Assembly (NCBI RefSeq): GCF_011516925.1 | Contig: NZ_WOTG01000015.1 | Span: 1-46,531 of the forward strand | DNA length: 46,531 bases | DNA from: Acetobacter fabarum | GTDB lineage: Bacteria > Pseudomonadota > Alphaproteobacteria > Acetobacterales > Acetobacteraceae | Reading direction: 5' to 3' | Part shown: positions 26,449 through 34,600 of the stretch, one piece after another | Numbering within the stretch: position 1 is the stretch's first letter | Layout: each line of letters starts with the position of its first letter | The notes under the pieces: model-generated | What the model was told of the DNA's origin: nothing | The model's input: the letters and a program-made list of their open reading frames with translations, nothing else | Databases searched by the model: none | Made by a program: the position numbers and the translations under genes

Positions 26449-27912
26449 ATGCAGGTTGAAGTTGTTGTCCACGGCCGAAAAGATCGGGTTTTTGCTGCTC
26501 TGTTCGAGCGGTGTGACCGGACCACCCGGCACCGTCTGACCGAGGCAGGTTCAGCATCTGACACTCTACCGGGAATTCTTGCCACGGCCCGCCTGTCCCC
26601 GGGACTGGAGCTCCGCTTGTCTGGTATCAGACTACCAGGAAATAAGACTGACGATCTGGTGATTGCTCATGATGTGCCGTTCGCCGCCCGTGCCCGTGCA
26701 CTGGCTGCAGAGCGGATCGGTGTAGCTCCAGATGATCCCTTACTGACACTCGCCCTGCATCTCAGTTCAGTTCCGTACTTTCTGGCGCGTTACAGACAAG
26801 CACGCAGAGACACTATTGCACAGTCTGACGCGCTCCCTCCCCTACCCTCTCCTGCGGGCCAGACGCCAAGCGTCATTATCCGATGGTTTGACGCCTCTCT
26901 TGGGAGGGCCGTTCCACAACGCGATGGGTCGCTTGAAACCGCGCGTGATAGCGCCTCAGCTTACGCTTTGCAGGCCAAGGCAGATAACACACGCAAAGCC
27001 TATCGTGCCGGTGTCCGGGCATGGTGTGCCTGGGCGGATCGTCATGCCCTTCCCTGCCTCCCCGCGCGTTCGGCCGACATTGCCGCATTTCTGGCAGACG
27101 AAAGAGGTCGGGGCCTTGCCCCCTCAACATTGGAGTTGCGGCGGGCCGCAATCACCTATCTTCATCGTCTGGCAGGTTGCGCCGTTCCGACTGCTGACGC
27201 CACTATTGGCGAAACCATGACCGGGATCAGGCGCACCGCTGCAAAGGATGGCTTTACACCGCGCCGTAAGGCCGCGGCGACACAAGATGTTCTGGCAACA
27301 ATCATCAATACGATAGACCTGAGCAAGTTATCTGGAATGCGTGATCGGGCTTTGCTCCTTATGGGGTTCTATGGTGCTTTCAGGCGTTCTGAGCTGGCCA
27401 GCATCGATGTTCGCCACGTAACCCTGGTCAGTAAAGGACTGCTTGTCACTCTTCCCCAGTCAAAGGGTGATAGACAAGGCAAGGGGGTGGAGATCGCCCT
27501 CCCCTACACCCATGATCAGTATTGTCCGGTAAAGGCATACGGAGCCTGGCTAGCGGTGTCTGGCATACAGGCTGGCCCTATTTTCCGGCGCGTTCGTAAG
27601 GAAAGCACAGCTGCCTCTGACGGGAACGGTCGTGAAATTGGACCGCAGCCCCTGACAGATCGCTCGGTCGCCCGGATCATCCAGAGCCGTGCCAGTGCTG
27701 CCGGGTTGGATGGAAAAACCTTTGGGGGGCACAGTCTGAAAAGGGGTGCGCTTACAACCGGAATGGATGCTGGCGCACACCCCGTCAAACTCAAGCGCCT
27801 TGCACGACACGCAACGTATGCTGCGCTGGGCGATTACCTCGAACTGGGAGACCCCTTTGATGGGCATGCTCTACATAGGGGCACACCACCACTAACCTCC
27901 CTGTCAGACTAA
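26449..27912 (+). CDS. tyrosine recombinase / integrase
   Basis: 487 residues; ATG at 26449. A long N-terminal extension (about 175 residues) precedes the SAM-like core-binding domain (NTRKAYRAGVRAWCAWADRHAL) and catalytic domain. Catalytic residues: R312 (GAFRRSEL), a lysine in the LPQSKGDRQG hairpin, H428 (GGHSLKRG), H454 (RLARHAT) and Y463 (LGDYLEL). The canonical H-x-x-R second arginine is K431. The enzyme is otherwise complete. It may resolve plasmid dimers or move the adjacent island. It lies right before the RepA replicon. Confidence 0.88.
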   Translation: MQVEVVVHGRKDRVFAALFERCDRTTRHRLTEAGSASDTLPGILATARLSPGLELRLSGIRLPGNKTDDLVIAHDVPFAARARALAAERIGVAPDDPLLTLALHLSSVPYFLARYRQARRDTIAQSDALPPLPSPAGQTPSVIIRWFDASLGRAVPQRDGSLETARDSASAYALQAKADNTRKAYRAGVRAWCAWADRHALPCLPARSADIAAFLADERGRGLAPSTLELRRAAITYLHRLAGCAVPTADATIGETMTGIRRTAAKDGFTPRRKAAATQDVLATIINTIDLSKLSGMRDRALLLMGFYGAFRRSELASIDVRHVTLVSKGLLVTLPQSKGDRQGKGVEIALPYTHDQYCPVKAYGAWLAVSGIQAGPIFRRVRKESTAASDGNGREIGPQPLTDRSVARIIQSRASAAGLDGKTFGGHSLKRGALTTGMDAGAHPVKLKRLARHATYAALGDYLELGDPFDGHALHRGTPPLTSLSD

Positions 27913-27960
27913 CGGCGAAGAGTAACAAGCGAATGCCAGCGTCGATGTCGTGTGCCGATT

Positions 27961-28269
27961 CGGGTTGGTTGGACTTTCCTCACGGGCAGTCAGCCGATAT
28001 TTTTTATTCACAAGGTCCCGCAAATCGACCCACCAAAGGAAGAATTATCTACTGGACTCTTCTAACGGCGATCTCTGGACCACTCTCACGAGAATCGGCA
28101 TTCTCCACTGGACTCTTCTCACTAAGCAAATAAACAAAAACAAAATAAAAAAACAAATAGCTGTGTGAGGAAAGTCCAACCAGAGCGTGAGAAAAGTCCA
28201 ACCGTCCAACAATGTAGCGTGAGGAAAGTCCAAGTTGACGCGAGGTCGCATAGTAGCTCACCATTGGTT
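27961..28269. other. RepA origin region: iterons, DnaA box, AT-rich stretch
   Basis: A 17-bp iteron with consensus CGTGAGRAAAGTCCAAC occurs in direct orientation at 28164-28180, 28186-28202 and 28218-28234. It is inverted at 27968-27984, with weaker inverted copies at 28051-28067, 28074-28090 and 28107-28123. A DnaA-box-like TTATTCACA lies at 28004-28012. Between the two iteron groups, 28123-28160 is almost pure A/T and could melt. Together this is an iteron-type replication origin directly upstream of repA. Confidence 0.8.
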
Positions 28270-29220
28270 ATGGCTGAAATCCACCAGATGCTCCTGCAGT
28301 ATGGCGTAGAAGAGACGCGACGCATTCTTGCTTCAAGTAAGAATGATAGAAGCTGCGTGGATGCAGCTCACGCAATCCTAACCGATGAGAAACAAGACAT
28401 CGGTATCGCTCATGCAGGGTTTGCAATGGCTGCTTTGCCGCATAAGAAAACAGCTTCCCCAGTCTGGGAAAAAGACGGTGGTCCCGTTAAATTGCTAGTA
28501 GAAAGTGGTCTGGACTCCAATAAAACTCCCATCGGGGTACCATATGGATCCGTCGCGCGCCTCATACTACTTTATCTACAAACGCAGGCAGTCAAAAACA
28601 AAAGCAGAGAAATAGAATTAGGCGCCTCAATGAACGCCTGGCTCGCGGCAATGAACTTGTCTGTGGGCGGAAAAACATATCAACTAGTCCGTGAGCAAAG
28701 TCGGCGTATCAGTCGCTGCAGACTTACGTTTTTCCGAACTGAAGGTGGAACGCAGTTTGTAAGTAACGGCGCCTTCGTTCGAGATGCAATATTTCCTATC
28801 GACGACTCAAAAACGGACCAGAAGTCTCTCTGGCTTGATGTTGTGCGGCTTGACGAATCTTTTTACCAATCTCTCATTGATCATCCATTACCACTTAGGG
28901 AAATTGCTATTAAACAAATATCCACGCGGTCCCTAGCAATAGACTTGTATATTTGGTTGGCATACAGATTACATATTCTTATGAAGCCTTTACATATATC
29001 GTGGGCAGCTCTGAAAAGCCAATTCGGACCAGAATACAAGGAACTCAGATTCTTTAGACGTGATATTATGCCGTCATTGAATTTGGCGTTGTCTGTCTAT
29101 CCAGAAGCAATCGTCCAAATTGACGAAAAAACGGGCATTACTCTCCACCCGTCTCCTTCCCCGGTTCAACCCCGCCTCTACGCGGTTACAGCTCGGCCTC
29201 AACTTGGAGCGCTAGATTGA
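28270..29220 (+). CDS. repA: RepA plasmid replication initiator (iteron-binding)
   Basis: 316 residues from the ATG at 28270. The frame extends to 28165, but that part lies inside the iterons, so the later start is preferred. The RepA_C family signature is clear: GVPYGSVARLILLYLQTQAVKNKSREIELG, then NAWLAAMNLSVGGKTYQLVREQSRRISRC. It would bind the iterons on both sides of the gene to open the origin and to control its own level. It is followed by parA and parB. It is unrelated to the RepC initiator at the other end of the window. Confidence 0.9.
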   Translation: MAEIHQMLLQYGVEETRRILASSKNDRSCVDAAHAILTDEKQDIGIAHAGFAMAALPHKKTASPVWEKDGGPVKLLVESGLDSNKTPIGVPYGSVARLILLYLQTQAVKNKSREIELGASMNAWLAAMNLSVGGKTYQLVREQSRRISRCRLTFFRTEGGTQFVSNGAFVRDAIFPIDDSKTDQKSLWLDVVRLDESFYQSLIDHPLPLREIAIKQISTRSLAIDLYIWLAYRLHILMKPLHISWAALKSQFGPEYKELRFFRRDIMPSLNLALSVYPEAIVQIDEKTGITLHPSPSPVQPRLYAVTARPQLGALD

Positions 29221-29224
29221 ACAG

Positions 29225-29315
29225 CGTGAGTAAAGTCCAGCACTTACCCTGTTGAGTGTTGCTGTTGGGTGTTGACTGTTGATAGTTGTGTGTATAGCTT
29301 TGGACCAGACTCACG
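29225..29315. repeat. iterons downstream of repA
   Basis: CGTGAGTAAAGTCCAGC (29225-29241) is in direct orientation and CGTGAGTCTGGTCCAAA (minus strand, 29315-29299) is inverted. Both match the iterons upstream of repA. They sit in the repA-parA gap and may let RepA regulate parA or handcuff the origin. Confidence 0.65.
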
Positions 29316-29330
29316 GGTTGGAGCATCATC

Positions 29331-30368
29331 ATGCACAGATTCAAAGAATATAGAGATCGGCTGTCCCTTTCCCAATCTCAGTTAAAAGACCTTCTAAACG
29401 AACGTTTGAGCCGGAACTACGACAGACACACCATTTCCCGTTGGGAAAATGGAAAGCAGCCAATCCCGGCTGAAGTAGCAACCGAACTGGAACTATTGAT
29501 AAATCGAGATCCTCGCGAAACTACAGTGATCTCATTTGCGAACCAAAAAGGTGGCGTCGGCAAAACTACCAGCGCTTTAAACATCGCTTTTGCTCTGACA
29601 CGTTTGAATTTTCGTGTTCTTCTAATTGACGCAGATCCACAAGCGAGTGCAACGTCGGCGTTAGTCGGCTCTGACATCGTATCCTTGTATCGAAATAAGA
29701 AAACTTTGGACGCTGCTCTTCTTAAGGATGAGCCAATAACCGATATAATCCTGCCAAAAGATTATGAATTATCGGATGGCCGCACGCTCCCATTTTCTTT
29801 GATAAGTAGTCATATTGATCTTGCTGAAGTGGACGTTCGGCGAGAACCGGGAACCGAAGGTCTGCTTCGTGAAGCGATAGCTAAAATCAAGACTGACTAT
29901 GACTATATCATAATTGATAGTCCGCCTCACCTCGGCTTCTTAACCTGGATGGCTCTTACTGCGGCGCATCTTGTTTACATACCAGTAAGAACTGAGCCTT
30001 ACGATGTAATGGGCGTCAATTTAATCTTGGATACAATTGCAAAAGTTAACCGTCGTTCAAACCCGAGGTTGCGCGTCGGTGGTGTCATCCCCACACAATT
30101 TTCAGCCACCCAGTATGTTGACGTTGGTATTGTTAATCACTTGATTTCGGCTCTAGCTGGGAGGGCTGAAATTCTTGAACCTGTACCCAATAGCACCGCA
30201 TACAGTAATGCTGCATGGGAATCGAAAATACCGGTAGAGGTTGCGCCGCGTAATCCCGCTGTGCAGCCTTACATCCGTTTAGCTGAAGCTATTTCTACAA
30301 AGAGCCAACCTGTTATCGCCGCACAAATTATAGAACAGCTTGGGAATGTGGGAGAGGGTAATGGCTAA
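29331..30368 (+). CDS. parA: ParA partition ATPase with N-terminal HTH
   Basis: 345 residues; ATG at 29331. Residues 1-55 are a helix-turn-helix (LSLSQSQLKDLLNERLSRNYDRHTISRWENGKQ). The deviant Walker A KGGVGKTT is at 73-80, Walker A' at LLIDADPQASAT, and Walker B at YIIIDSPPHLG. An HTH-carrying ParA is type Ia, which also represses its own operon. The stop overlaps the parB start by 8 bases. ParA moves plasmid copies by binding ParB-parS complexes. Confidence 0.93.
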   Translation: MHRFKEYRDRLSLSQSQLKDLLNERLSRNYDRHTISRWENGKQPIPAEVATELELLINRDPRETTVISFANQKGGVGKTTSALNIAFALTRLNFRVLLIDADPQASATSALVGSDIVSLYRNKKTLDAALLKDEPITDIILPKDYELSDGRTLPFSLISSHIDLAEVDVRREPGTEGLLREAIAKIKTDYDYIIIDSPPHLGFLTWMALTAAHLVYIPVRTEPYDVMGVNLILDTIAKVNRRSNPRLRVGGVIPTQFSATQYVDVGIVNHLISALAGRAEILEPVPNSTAYSNAAWESKIPVEVAPRNPAVQPYIRLAEAISTKSQPVIAAQIIEQLGNVGEGNG

Positions 30369-31227
30369 ATTCAAACCCAGAACGTCACCTTTTCTAGATA
30401 GGCAGGCTGCAGCAACAAAAACTTTAGCAACGCCGTTCCTGCGTGACAGTCAGTTCAAACACACTTTTGAAGCTATAGTAGCTGACATCCAGCCAGACCC
30501 GCAGCAGTCGCGGAAGATATTCGACGACGATGAAATTGTTGAACTTGCCCGATCAATAGACTCAAGAGGCCTGCTTCAACCAATCCTTGTTCGCCAGGAT
30601 GATAGTCGGCCAAATGGCTGGATAATTGTGGCAGGCGAACGACGCTGGCGTGCAGTTTCGACGCTCGGATGGGAGCATATCCCCGCAATAGAATATGATG
30701 GGGACTACATCAGTGCCAATTTGGTAGAAAATCTGTTGCGGGAAGATTTGTCCCCGGTAGAGGAGGCGCAAGGGGTCCAAAAGCTAATTTCCCACAATGG
30801 ATGGTCTCAAAGCGAAGCGGGGCGACAGCTATGTATTCCGCAGTCTCGTGTTAATAAGCTGATTCATATACTTGATCTTCCAGAAGATTTCTTAGTGAAG
30901 GCCGCTGAAAAAAAGTTACCTCTCAATACATTGGTCGCGATCTCTCGTGAAACCCAATCGCAGGTTCGGGATGAGATGATGGCTAAAGCGCTTGTGGGCG
31001 GTCTAACTGTTCTCGCAGCACATGCGGCCAGAACAGAAAAAAAGTATCGTACTCAATTGAGTGATGAGGATAAGTTTTCGAAAAGCTACGTTAATACGGC
31101 TCAGAAATTTATAAAAAATATCAGCGTTATAAAGGAAAGGTCCCAAAGCCTTACGGATGAGGAAATTGCTCTGCTACATCAAAGTATGGACGCAATTAAC
31201 GATATTCTAGCAACGATCGGTAAGTAG
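30361..31227 (+). CDS. parB: ParB partition protein
   Basis: 288 residues from the ATG at 30361, with GGGAGAGGG upstream. ParB/Srx nuclease-like N-terminal domain: VADIQPDPQQSRKIFDDDEIVELARSI, GERRWRAVSTLG and ENLLREDLSPVEEAQGVQKLI. A helix-turn-helix follows (GWSQSEAGRQLCIPQSRVNKLIHIL). It binds the palindromes just downstream of its stop codon and spreads with CTP. It is coupled to parA. Confidence 0.93.
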   Translation: MAKFKPRTSPFLDRQAAATKTLATPFLRDSQFKHTFEAIVADIQPDPQQSRKIFDDDEIVELARSIDSRGLLQPILVRQDDSRPNGWIIVAGERRWRAVSTLGWEHIPAIEYDGDYISANLVENLLREDLSPVEEAQGVQKLISHNGWSQSEAGRQLCIPQSRVNKLIHILDLPEDFLVKAAEKKLPLNTLVAISRETQSQVRDEMMAKALVGGLTVLAAHAARTEKKYRTQLSDEDKFSKSYVNTAQKFIKNISVIKERSQSLTDEEIALLHQSMDAINDILATIGK

Positions 31228-31241
31228 TTTCCTCATCTATT

Positions 31242-31320
31242 TATGTCACGTGACATAGCCCAGATGTCACCTATGTCACGTGACATAGCTCCAACCTAAT
31301 TATCTATGTCACGTGACATA
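31242..31320. repeat. parS: parS centromere: three 16-bp palindromes
   Basis: The perfect palindrome TATGTCACGTGACATA occurs three times (31242-31257, 31272-31287, 31305-31320), spaced 30 and 33 bases start to start. A half-site GATGTCAC lies at 31263-31270. The GTCACGTGAC core resembles the chromosomal parS core TTCACGTGAA. The position right after parB makes these the ParB-binding sites. Confidence 0.9.
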
Positions 31321-31605
31321 GGAAATTAGATTGAAAACTTAACAACAAAATATCCGCAAAAAATAAAACTCCGACCAGCCCTGAGCGTCGCGCGCAAAGG
31401 GTGGGTCGGTCTGTCTGACGCCAGCCCGATCCCGGCGCAGGCGCCGCCTTTGCCCGCGCCACCCAGGCCCGGTTCCGGAGACAGCATGCAGAAGAAAATC
31501 TGACGCAACACAGCGATCAGTCCCCTTCCCTGCTGTTGTCCATCCTTACCGAACGCCGCCTCGTCCCAGACGCAGGCGGCGTTCGGCGTTTGCCCGGAGC
31601 CTTCC
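31321..31605. other. gap between parS and the methylase-helicase gene
   Basis: No gene. AT-rich up to about 31370, then abruptly GC-rich with short inverted repeats such as GGCGC-AG-GCGCC near 31434. The composition change marks the border between the ParABS replicon and the next backbone block. It presumably contains the promoter for the large gene. Confidence 0.4.
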
Positions 31606-34600
31606 ATGTCCCTGTTCGATGATCAGCTCAGCCTGTTCTCTTCCTCTTCCCTCTGTGGTGCTGCAGACCTGTTCTGGGGTGAGCTTGAAGGCGAAGACAG
31701 CCCCCTCCCCTCCCCCGTCGCAGAAACCCCACTGGTCATCCCCCAGACCGATTTCCGCCTGATGGGCACCCGTGGCCTTGCCAGCAGCTGGAAAGACCGT
31801 GCGCGGGACAATATTGCGGCAATCAAGCTGCTGGGAACGCTTGAAACCGAAGACCGTAATGCAACCCCCGACGAGCAGGCTGTGCTGAGCCGTTTCATTG
31901 GCTTTGGGGCGGGTGAACTGGCCAACGCCCTTTTCCCCCGTGCGGGAGAACCTTACCGCGCAGGATGGGAAAGTCTCGGCAAGGCTCTGGAGGCTGCCTG
32001 CAGCGAGACGGATCATGCCGCCCTCGCCCGCTCCACCCAGTATGCCCATTACACGCCGGAATATATCGTCACTGCCATCTGGGACATGCTCATGAAGCGT
32101 GGCTTTCAGGGTGGGTCAGTCCTGGAACCCGGCTGTGGTGTTGGCCAGTTCATTGCCCTCAGGCCCGAGCGTCTCGAAGGTCAGATCGCCTTCACGGGCA
32201 TTGAGATGGACAGCATTGCCGCACGGATTGCCCGCAAGCTCTTCCCTAAACAGTGGATCAGGCACGAAGACTTCACAAAGGCAGTTCTGGCGACCACCTA
32301 TGATCTGGCGATCGGCAATCCCCCCTTCTCCAACCGCCAGGTCAATGCAGCGGATCACCGTGAGCTGCGGGGGTTCAGTCTCCACGACTGGTTTATCGCC
32401 CGTTCAATCGCTGCCCTGCGCCCAGGCGGCTTCGCGGCATTTGTCACGTCCCGCCATACACTGGACAAGGCTGACCAGAAGGCCCGTCAGCATATCGCCG
32501 AAGACGCTGACCTGCTGGGGGCCGTGCGTCTGCCCGCAGGGGCAATGAGTGCGGATGCCGGTACCGAGGTTGTGCTTGATCTGCTGGTGTTCCGCAAACG
32601 CATCATCGGCGATCTGCCCGGTGATCAGGGCTGGCTGGAAACCGGGACCGTGCCAGACAGCGATGAAGGTCGTGGTCCGCTGAGCATTAACCGCTATTTC
32701 CTCGACAATCCCGCTCAGGTTCTGGGGCGGCATGGCTGGGCTAGCAGCCAGTTCGGACTTGATTACTGCTGCCTGCCGGTATCGGGCGTGGACCTTCACG
32801 CTGCTCTGCCGGAAGCTTTGGCCCGTATTGCCCCCGAGAGCCGGTTTCTTCCGCCTGTTGAGCAGCGCATTACGCGGCCAGAACTGGATGGCCTGCGCGT
32901 GGGCACCGCGGCATCAGGCGCTGACCTGAAGGAAGGCAGCTACTATCTGCACAACCGTATCCTGCATCAGATCATTGGTGGTGCCGGCCAGGAAGTGCCC
33001 ATCCGCAAGGGTGACCAAAAAGAAGGTCTGTTCCAGAAACATGCGCGCATTATTGAAGCGCTGATCCCGGTGCGGGACGCGGCAAAGGCCGTGCTGCGCG
33101 CGCAGATGGACAATCAGCCCTTTGGGCGGCACCAGCATCGGCTGCGGCAGGCGTGGCAGAGTTTTACCCGCCAGTTCGGGCCGATCAATCTCACCAACAC
33201 CACGGTCCGGGTTAACGCCACCACTGGTGAGGAAACCGAAAGCCGCCGCAGGCCCAACCTTCAGCCGTTCTATGATGATCCCGATGTCTGGCTGGTTTCC
33301 TCCATTGAAGAGTATGACGAGGCGACCCAGACAGCCCGGCCGGGGCCGCTGTTTACCGAGCGCGTCATCCATGCGCCGGTCGAGCCCGAAATCCATTCCG
33401 CTCATGACGCGCTGGCGGTCTGCCTGCATGACGCGGGGCGTGTCGATCTACCCCTGATCGCCGAGCTGACCGGCTGTAGCGTGGATGAGGCCCTGAACGA
33501 ACTGGGCGAGGCCGTCTATCTCGATCCCGAGGCTTCGTGTCCGGGGTGCGATGTGTGGGTGGCGGCGGACGAGCTGCTCTCAGGGGCCGTGCGCACCAAA
33601 CTCGTGGTAGCCCGTGACGCAGCACAGAACGACCCGCGTTTTGCCCGCACGGCGGCAGCGCTGGAACGGGCCCAGCCCGAGGATCTGAGGCCATCTGACA
33701 TTACGGCCCGCCTGGGTGCGCCCTGGCTGCCAGTGAGCGACATCATGGCCTTCACCCGCGAGGTGTTGGGGGTTGAGGCTGTCATCCACCATACCGCCGA
33801 GGTGGCCTGCTGGAGTGTCGAGAAACGTGCTTTTGTTGGGCGGGCCGAAGCGACGTCAGTCTGGGGAACGGAACGCCGACACGCTGGTGAACTGCTCGAA
33901 GACGCGCTCACGCAGGCCTCCCCAAAAATCTGGGACACGATCAGGGATTCCAACGGTAGCGATAGCCGGGTGCTGAACACGCAGGAAACCGAAGCGGCGA
34001 AGGAGAAGCTGGCCGCTATCCGTCAGGCCTTCCAGAACTGGGTCTGGCAGGACGCCGAGCGGGCTGACCGTCTGGTGCGGCTGTATAACGATACCTACAA
34101 CAATCTCGTGCCGCGCACCTTCAATGGCGATCATCTGCGTCTGCCCGGTGCAAGCACAGTCATCACCCTGCGCGAACATCAGAAGCGGGTGATCTGGCGG
34201 ATCATCGCCGCGGGCAGCACCTACATCGCTCATGCCGTGGGGTCGGGCAAAACCTTCTCCATGTGTGCCGCCGTCATGGAGCAGAAACGGCTGGGGCTGA
34301 TCAGCAAGGCAATGATCGTTGTGCCAGGGCATTGTCTGGCCCAGATGGCCCGTGAGTTTCTCATGCTCTATCCGACTGCCAAAATCCTTGTCGCGGATGA
34401 GACGAATTTCGCGAAGGCCAAACGCCAGCGGTTTCTGGCCCGCGCGGCCACGGGGAACTGGGATGCGATCATCATCACCCATGACGCCTTCAAATTCATT
34501 GCCGTAGAGGCGGCCTTTGAGCGCGGCATGATCGATGAACAGATCGACGCCTATGACACGCTGCTCTGCGACATGGATAAAGACGACCGGCTGTCGCGCA

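Noticed and set aside
28165..28269. N-terminal extension of repA
   Set aside because: It would translate through the iterons; the family match begins at the ATG at 28270 region.
31242..31320. possible CRISPR-like array
   Set aside because: The three repeats are perfect short palindromes 14-17 bases apart right after parB; parS explains them better.
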